Origin: Gyrodactylus bullatarudis
Taxonomy: Eukaryota > Platyhelminthes > Monogenea > Gyrodactylidea > Gyrodactylidae
Assembly: GCA_012064415.1 (NCBI GenBank)
Contig: SSNU01000157.1
Location: 320,908 to 384,907 of the forward strand
Direction: 5' to 3'
DNA length: 64,000 bases
The notes under the pieces are model-generated. The model saw nothing but the letters and a program-made list of their open reading frames with translations. It made no database searches and was not told the origin of the DNA. Each line of letters begins with the position of its first letter. Position 1 is the first letter of the stretch. The position numbers were made by a program, and so were the translations under genes. Shown here piece by piece: positions 59,858 through 64,000 of this stretch.

Positions 59858-60813
59858 GATGTGCCCCTCCTAGAATTCAGAACCGAATGAATTTTTTTAA
59901 TTTCTAAAAGTCGAAGAGGCTCTAATATTTTGCAAGATTTGAATAAAGATAATTTACTGTTCTATAGACAATTTAAACAAAGTATTCTAATCAAACCATG
60001 GAATAAAGGATATTTCCATCCTCCAAGTTGATGATTGGCATAAGATGTTTGTTCTAGTGGACAGTTCTAATCATCATTGGCATTTCAGAGGAAAATTAGG
60101 AAATACAAACTGCTTCAAAAATTTTCTTAGAATAAAATTACAGTTTATTGATTGAAATCCTCGAAAATGATAATATTATCTGATCTCAAAGAAGGGTTCG
60201 CAGGGAAGAGTCAGACTAATTTCACACCAGATTTTTTCATTTTTCTAACGAGGTATAAAATTGTGAAAACTTTTATCAAAAGTTTCCCAACACTTCTGAA
60301 ACAACCTAGTACAACCTATCCTGAAAGACATTGGAAAAAATTTCATTCTTATATATACAACCGATTTTCGTAATAACCAAAACAATTTTTATCAGGGTAA
60401 TCTTAAATTTAAATTTTATATTATAATAATAATAGTTCTGACTTTTATAAAAATCACTATCCTTATTTTTTTAGAAATGCACTCTTCTCCTTCTTTTCTT
60501 TCTCAAGATTTTTTGTTCCCTGAAATTTCCTTGTCTAATGATGATCATGATAAATAACATCTAATCCCTCGCATACCTTGAAATCAACTTGAAATTTGAA
60601 CTGTCTTTATTTTTTCCAAAAGAAATTCTTTTTTCGAATCCCGAATTTCCAAATCCATCAAGAATTGTGAGTCTATGTAACAAATCCTTTCAAAAAGGAC
60701 CCTTTTATCAAGGATCAGATTGGTTATTTAATAGTCTGATGTTTTTATGATTTAGTCGTCAAAGAAATCCAAATTATACTAAAAATATAATTTTCCATCC
60801 AAAAATAAAATAA
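59858..60813. other. Intergenic with repeat fragments
   Basis: Includes the second copy of the 50757 repeat (60385-60510) and foldback-family text near 60525-60600. No gene. Confidence 0.4.
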
Positions 60814-61003
60814 AGGGTTAATTCCAAAAGTATTCGAAAAATTTCCAAAAGTAACCCCATGTATTCCAAAATTTCCAAAAGTAGCCCCAAAGTGGGAATA
60901 ATCCTAAAACTAGCCCCATTCTAGAAATTTTTTCTCAGATTTAGCCCCAAATTTTTCCAAAATTAACCCCATCGTAATTCAATTCATCGAATTCTGAAAT
61001 TTT
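60814..61003. repeat. MULE left inverted repeat with subrepeats
   Basis: Holds about five variants of a ttccaaaagtagcccca unit. Its inner part (ccccatcgtaattcaattca) matches the right arm inverted. Confidence 0.88.
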
Positions 61004-61033
61004 CAAGTTTTATTGAAAAAATTTCTTTGATAT

Positions 61034-62657
61034 TCATCTTCTTTTCTCATCCTTAGTTCTTATTTTTAATTTACGTGGTCGGCCTCTTTTCTTCTCTGCT
61101 TCAAGCTCAAACAAGCAATGCTTTTCCAAATCGTCGAGATCGCAGAGGTTAATCGATCCAGAATATGCTCTCTTTACTTTGTCCATGGAAGGTGCTAATT
61201 CATTTCGTGAACAAGATAAATATTTTGAGACAGCAAAAAGATGAGAACAAGGATAGCCATTAGTTTTCATAAAGTCACAGGAGCACTTGAATGAATTATA
61301 ATCAACGATTTTTCGAATAGAACTATTTCTCTCTTTTGTAACTTGATAGGTACCTTCTATTGTAGTTTGATAGACTTTCAAGAACTTCCAAGTTTCGATA
61401 GAATTCTAAACTTTCTGCATATAATAGTCAGATAAAAGGGAGGTTTTATAAGCATTTTTCACTTTTCTTGATACAAATAAATCCGAGAGGTAATTTATGA
61501 ATGAAATAATTCCGTGAAATGGATAAAGATTGCGAATATTCAATAATTTAGCATTTATGGATTCTGCAACATTTGATGTAAGAAAACCATAACGACATAC
61601 AGGAAAAGGTAAAGGTCCAGTTCTCAAAAGGTATATATTTGAGATATTTCACAACTTTAGGGTTTATTTTATCGATCTCATTTATTATTTTTTCAAAGGA
61701 AGAAATGTCTTCTGCCTGAGCTGCTTTCCACAGGTAACGGTTCATATCCCATTTGAAACTATTTTTGATATTTTTGCCAATGTGAAAGAGACAAAATGAA
61801 TGTGCTGCTTTCGGTAACTGGGACTTAACTGCTTTGATGAGTCCTTTCTCTCGATCTGAAAAAATGACAAGATTTTCTGTATTTGCAAGGTTAAGAGAAT
61901 GACTCAATCTTTCGAAAAAGTAGGTCCAATATTGTTCATTTTCATTTGGAACCAAACAAAATGCCAATGGATAACAGTTGTGATTTCCGTCGATTCCAGA
62001 AGCTAGTAAAACGTAATTGAAATTTGCTTTTAAATGACAACCATCAACAAAAATCAAGGGGGGCGAATTTTCAAAAGCCTTCATACAAATTTCGAAACAG
62101 AAGAAAAGAGATTCCAATTGATTCTCAAGTTTTTTGAATTCAAAGACGGAATCAGGATTGTTAACATTTTTCCAAATAATAAAACTTTCCAATTTAACAA
62201 AAGAATTCATTATTTTGTTGTCGTCTGAATTTTCTAGATGTTTGAGGCTCAGCCAAACTGTTTTGAAGTTTGTATCGATACCAAATTCATTCTTCACAAT
62301 ATTTACTCCACTTTGAGGTGTAAAATTTTCCATATTGAATTTGAATGGGGTTAGAATCCTTTTAAGTTCATTTGATTTGAGTTTACATGAATTAACGATA
62401 CACGAATGACCTTTAAATGAAGTTAAATATAGTATTCCATTTTTTCTCTGACTAAAGCGCACGAAGGCTTCACAATCTTTAACAAAACAGATCCAAATAT
62501 AGCACTTGTCGTTGTTTTTCTTAACTTTGAATGATTTCTGAGTAACAATCGAATAATCCTGAATGAATTTTTTGGCTTCCTCTTTCGAAGAATAAGAGCT
62601 CCCAACAGTTAGCGAAGTCATCAGATGAAATAATGAAAAAATTTTTGTAATACCCAT
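61034..62657 (-). pseudogene. MULE transposase, one frameshift and one stop
   Basis: Starts at ATG 62657. The N-terminal FLYWCH/FAR1-like zinc domain (YIWICFVKDCEAFVRF, FKGHSC) is followed by the MULE catalytic domain: Asp in FVDGCHLKANF, Asp in IFSDREKGLIKAV, the C-x2-H of FCLFHIGKN and Glu in SNVAESINAKL. A SWIM zinc finger (CSCDFMKTNGYPCSH) and a basic GRPRK (AT-hook-like) tail close it. A frameshift near 61615 (within a run of T) and an in-frame TAG at 61406-61408 interrupt it. All catalytic residues remain, so inactivation is recent, or the breaks are sequencing errors. Confidence 0.88.
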
Positions 62658-62859
62658 AACTTATTAATTATTTATAAATCAAATCATGTATACTCTAATA
62701 GAGTATTACTCTATGTCCGAGAATACATAGAAGCCTTTATATCCATCGTTAAAAAGAAAATTCATAAAAAAATATTCACAATTATAATTAATTATTCATA
62801 GTGATAAATTATCACTGATAATAAACACATTTATTTGAGAAAAATATTTCAAAAAAGTT

Positions 62860-63002
62860 GTAATTTTCAGAATTCGATGAACTGAATTACGATGGGGTTA
62901 ATTTTGGAAAAATTTGGGGCTAAATCTGAGAAAAAATTTCTAGAATGGGGCTTCTTTTGGAAATTTTTCGAATAGATTTGGGGCTACTTTTGGAATTAAC
63001 CC
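62860..63002. repeat. MULE right inverted repeat
   Basis: Inverse of the left arm with fewer subrepeats; ends ggaattaaccc at 63002, followed by the target duplication. Confidence 0.88.
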
Positions 63003-63847
63003 TAAAATAAAATTGTAATTACAATTATTGATAGCCTTCGGGTGAATTTATTTAATTCGAAAAATTTACATTTCAAGAGGGATTAGACAAATAAATAATA
63101 TTATTATTATATTATAAATAAATTATAATTTATAAGCTAGATTATTAGATTAAAGGAAGCATGAATTTGATTATAAAATGAGAAATTTCTAGATTGAATT
63201 TTTTCTTTCACATAAACAGAGATGAATTTATTTAAAAATTGAATGATAGAGACTACAAAAAGTTTTAAATATTACAGCTGTTCTCGATGAATTTGGGAAT
63301 TTAAGATTTTTACAACCAAAAGTTTAAAGAATGGAGATTTAACTATCAAATTTTTTTTACAAATCGCCCGAAGATTGCAATGCATTTTGAATCGGTTCCA
63401 AAAGAGTCTTAAGAAAACTTTGAGGCCTTGATATTTGTAAAAATCATGAATTACCAAATTCATTGAGAATAGCTCTTTAGTAAAGAGTCTTTACAGTGAA
63501 TTATAAAATTTTATGGAACTTTTTAATATTTTAAAAACGCATGTAAAAAAATAAAGCTAGTTTACATGAAGATGAAAATTTACTTTTTTTACAAAAAGAC
63601 TCAAATTTTTTTCGAATTCCATAATAAAATGAAAAAAAATCTCCGAAAAAATTCAATCTGACCATGATTAGGCCGTTTTTTGAATTTTAAAAATGCATCA
63701 ACTTTCGAATTCAAAATCTTTATCGATTTCAAAGATTTGAAGCATTAAAATGCAGATATTCGAGATCAGCATTAAACAAAGAATTCGAATTAACGTCCAT
63801 AATTTTTCTTGAAAAACTCTTTTACATATTTTTATCCTTCCCTTCAG
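63003..63847. other. Repeat-bearing flank or intron
   Basis: Foldback-family ends occur at about 63276-63475 (short inverted pair, ctcgatgaatttgggaattt and its inverse) and at 63556. No exon recognised before 63848. Confidence 0.45.
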
Positions 63848-64000
63848 GTTTATCCTTGGCTCATACAACACCTACCTCAACATTAGTTGATAAATCTCTC
63901 TCCAAGAATAAACCCGGTTCCTCCACCCATCCTGACGACAAAACATTGAACGATTCCACATTGAGACCCCTAATAGCCTCAACGCAACGCCCAGTTGATG
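63848..64000 (+). CDS. Partial exon running off the window, unidentified
   Basis: After an acceptor (tatccttcccttcag) a frame stays open to the end: LSLAHTTPTSTLVDKSLSKN then PGSSTHPDDKTLNDSTLRPL. It is Thr/Ser/Pro-rich and GC-richer than its flank, as expected for an exon of a disordered or extracellular region. Family unknown; the 5' exon was not found. Confidence 0.45.

Larger units (their letters stand above)
60814..63002 (-). mobile_element. MULE (Mutator-like) transposon with 9-bp TSD
   Basis: A 2189-bp element starts GGGTTAATTCC and ends in its inverse, flanked by an exact 9-bp duplication TAAAATAAA (60805-60813 and 63003-63011), the size typical of MULEs. Terminal inverted repeats are about 190 bp (left) and 143 bp (right) and are built from repeated units like tttccaaaagtagcccca. 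They differ in copy number of that unit. One transposase gene fills the interior on the minus strand. Confidence 0.93.

Noticed and set aside
1..64000. CRISPR array, bacterial operons or Shine-Dalgarno sites
   Set aside because: The window is eukaryotic; no regularly spaced repeats were seen.

Overview
The window is eukaryotic nuclear DNA, very AT-rich (the Gypsy-derived insert stands out as GC-richer). Its genes contain GT-AG introns. The host genes include a DH-PH RhoGEF of the PLEKHG type, p24/TMED and YIPF3-like trafficking proteins, a mitochondrial uL22m protein, pyruvate dehydrogenase E2 and an ATP8A-type flippase. This set, together with the standard stop codons, points to an animal. 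Several introns are only 28-31 nt long, which is extreme for an animal. Compact or parasitic lineages (flatworm, mesozoan, myxozoan) would fit, but I cannot assign a taxon from sequence alone.

Layout. 1-4225: repeats, an apparently recent Merlin (IS1595-like) transposon with an 8-bp target duplication, and the last two exons of a Rab-type GTPase. 4668-7056: a head-to-head pair, a TMED/p24 cargo receptor (-) and dihydrolipoamide acetyltransferase (+), 133 bp apart. About 8281-13793: a transposon graveyard bounded by ~80-bp inverted repeats. It holds a broken Helitron cut by a TTAA-type MITE and a LINE fragment, plus a small intron-bearing gene fragment. 14501-16330: an intronless, divergent Na+/H+ exchanger that lacks the usual catalytic Asp. 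16752-19976: a foldback element split by Gypsy and LINE fragments. 20701-23890: a coiled-coil orphan (+), mitochondrial ribosomal protein L22 (-) and a YIPF3-like Golgi protein (-). The YIPF3-like gene is head-to-head (126 bp) with the large ATP8A flippase gene (24017-42006, +, 19 exons per transcript). 43704-55302: the RhoGEF (-, 10 exons), convergent with the flippase. 56500-63002: foldback copies, a dead LINE reverse transcriptase, and a MULE transposon with a 9-bp target duplication. The last 150 bp begin an unidentified exon.

The most striking observation is that the flippase gene has two consecutive, phase-compatible versions of the exon encoding M3-M4. Both keep the PISL motif, but they differ at the residues just before it (YNN versus FHT), where phosphatidylserine recognition has been mapped in ATP8A2. 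Splicing one or the other would make two flippases differing in the lipid path. TMED, YIPF3, a Rab and a P4-ATPase all belong to Golgi/endosomal traffic, but nothing here shows that they form a functional cluster.
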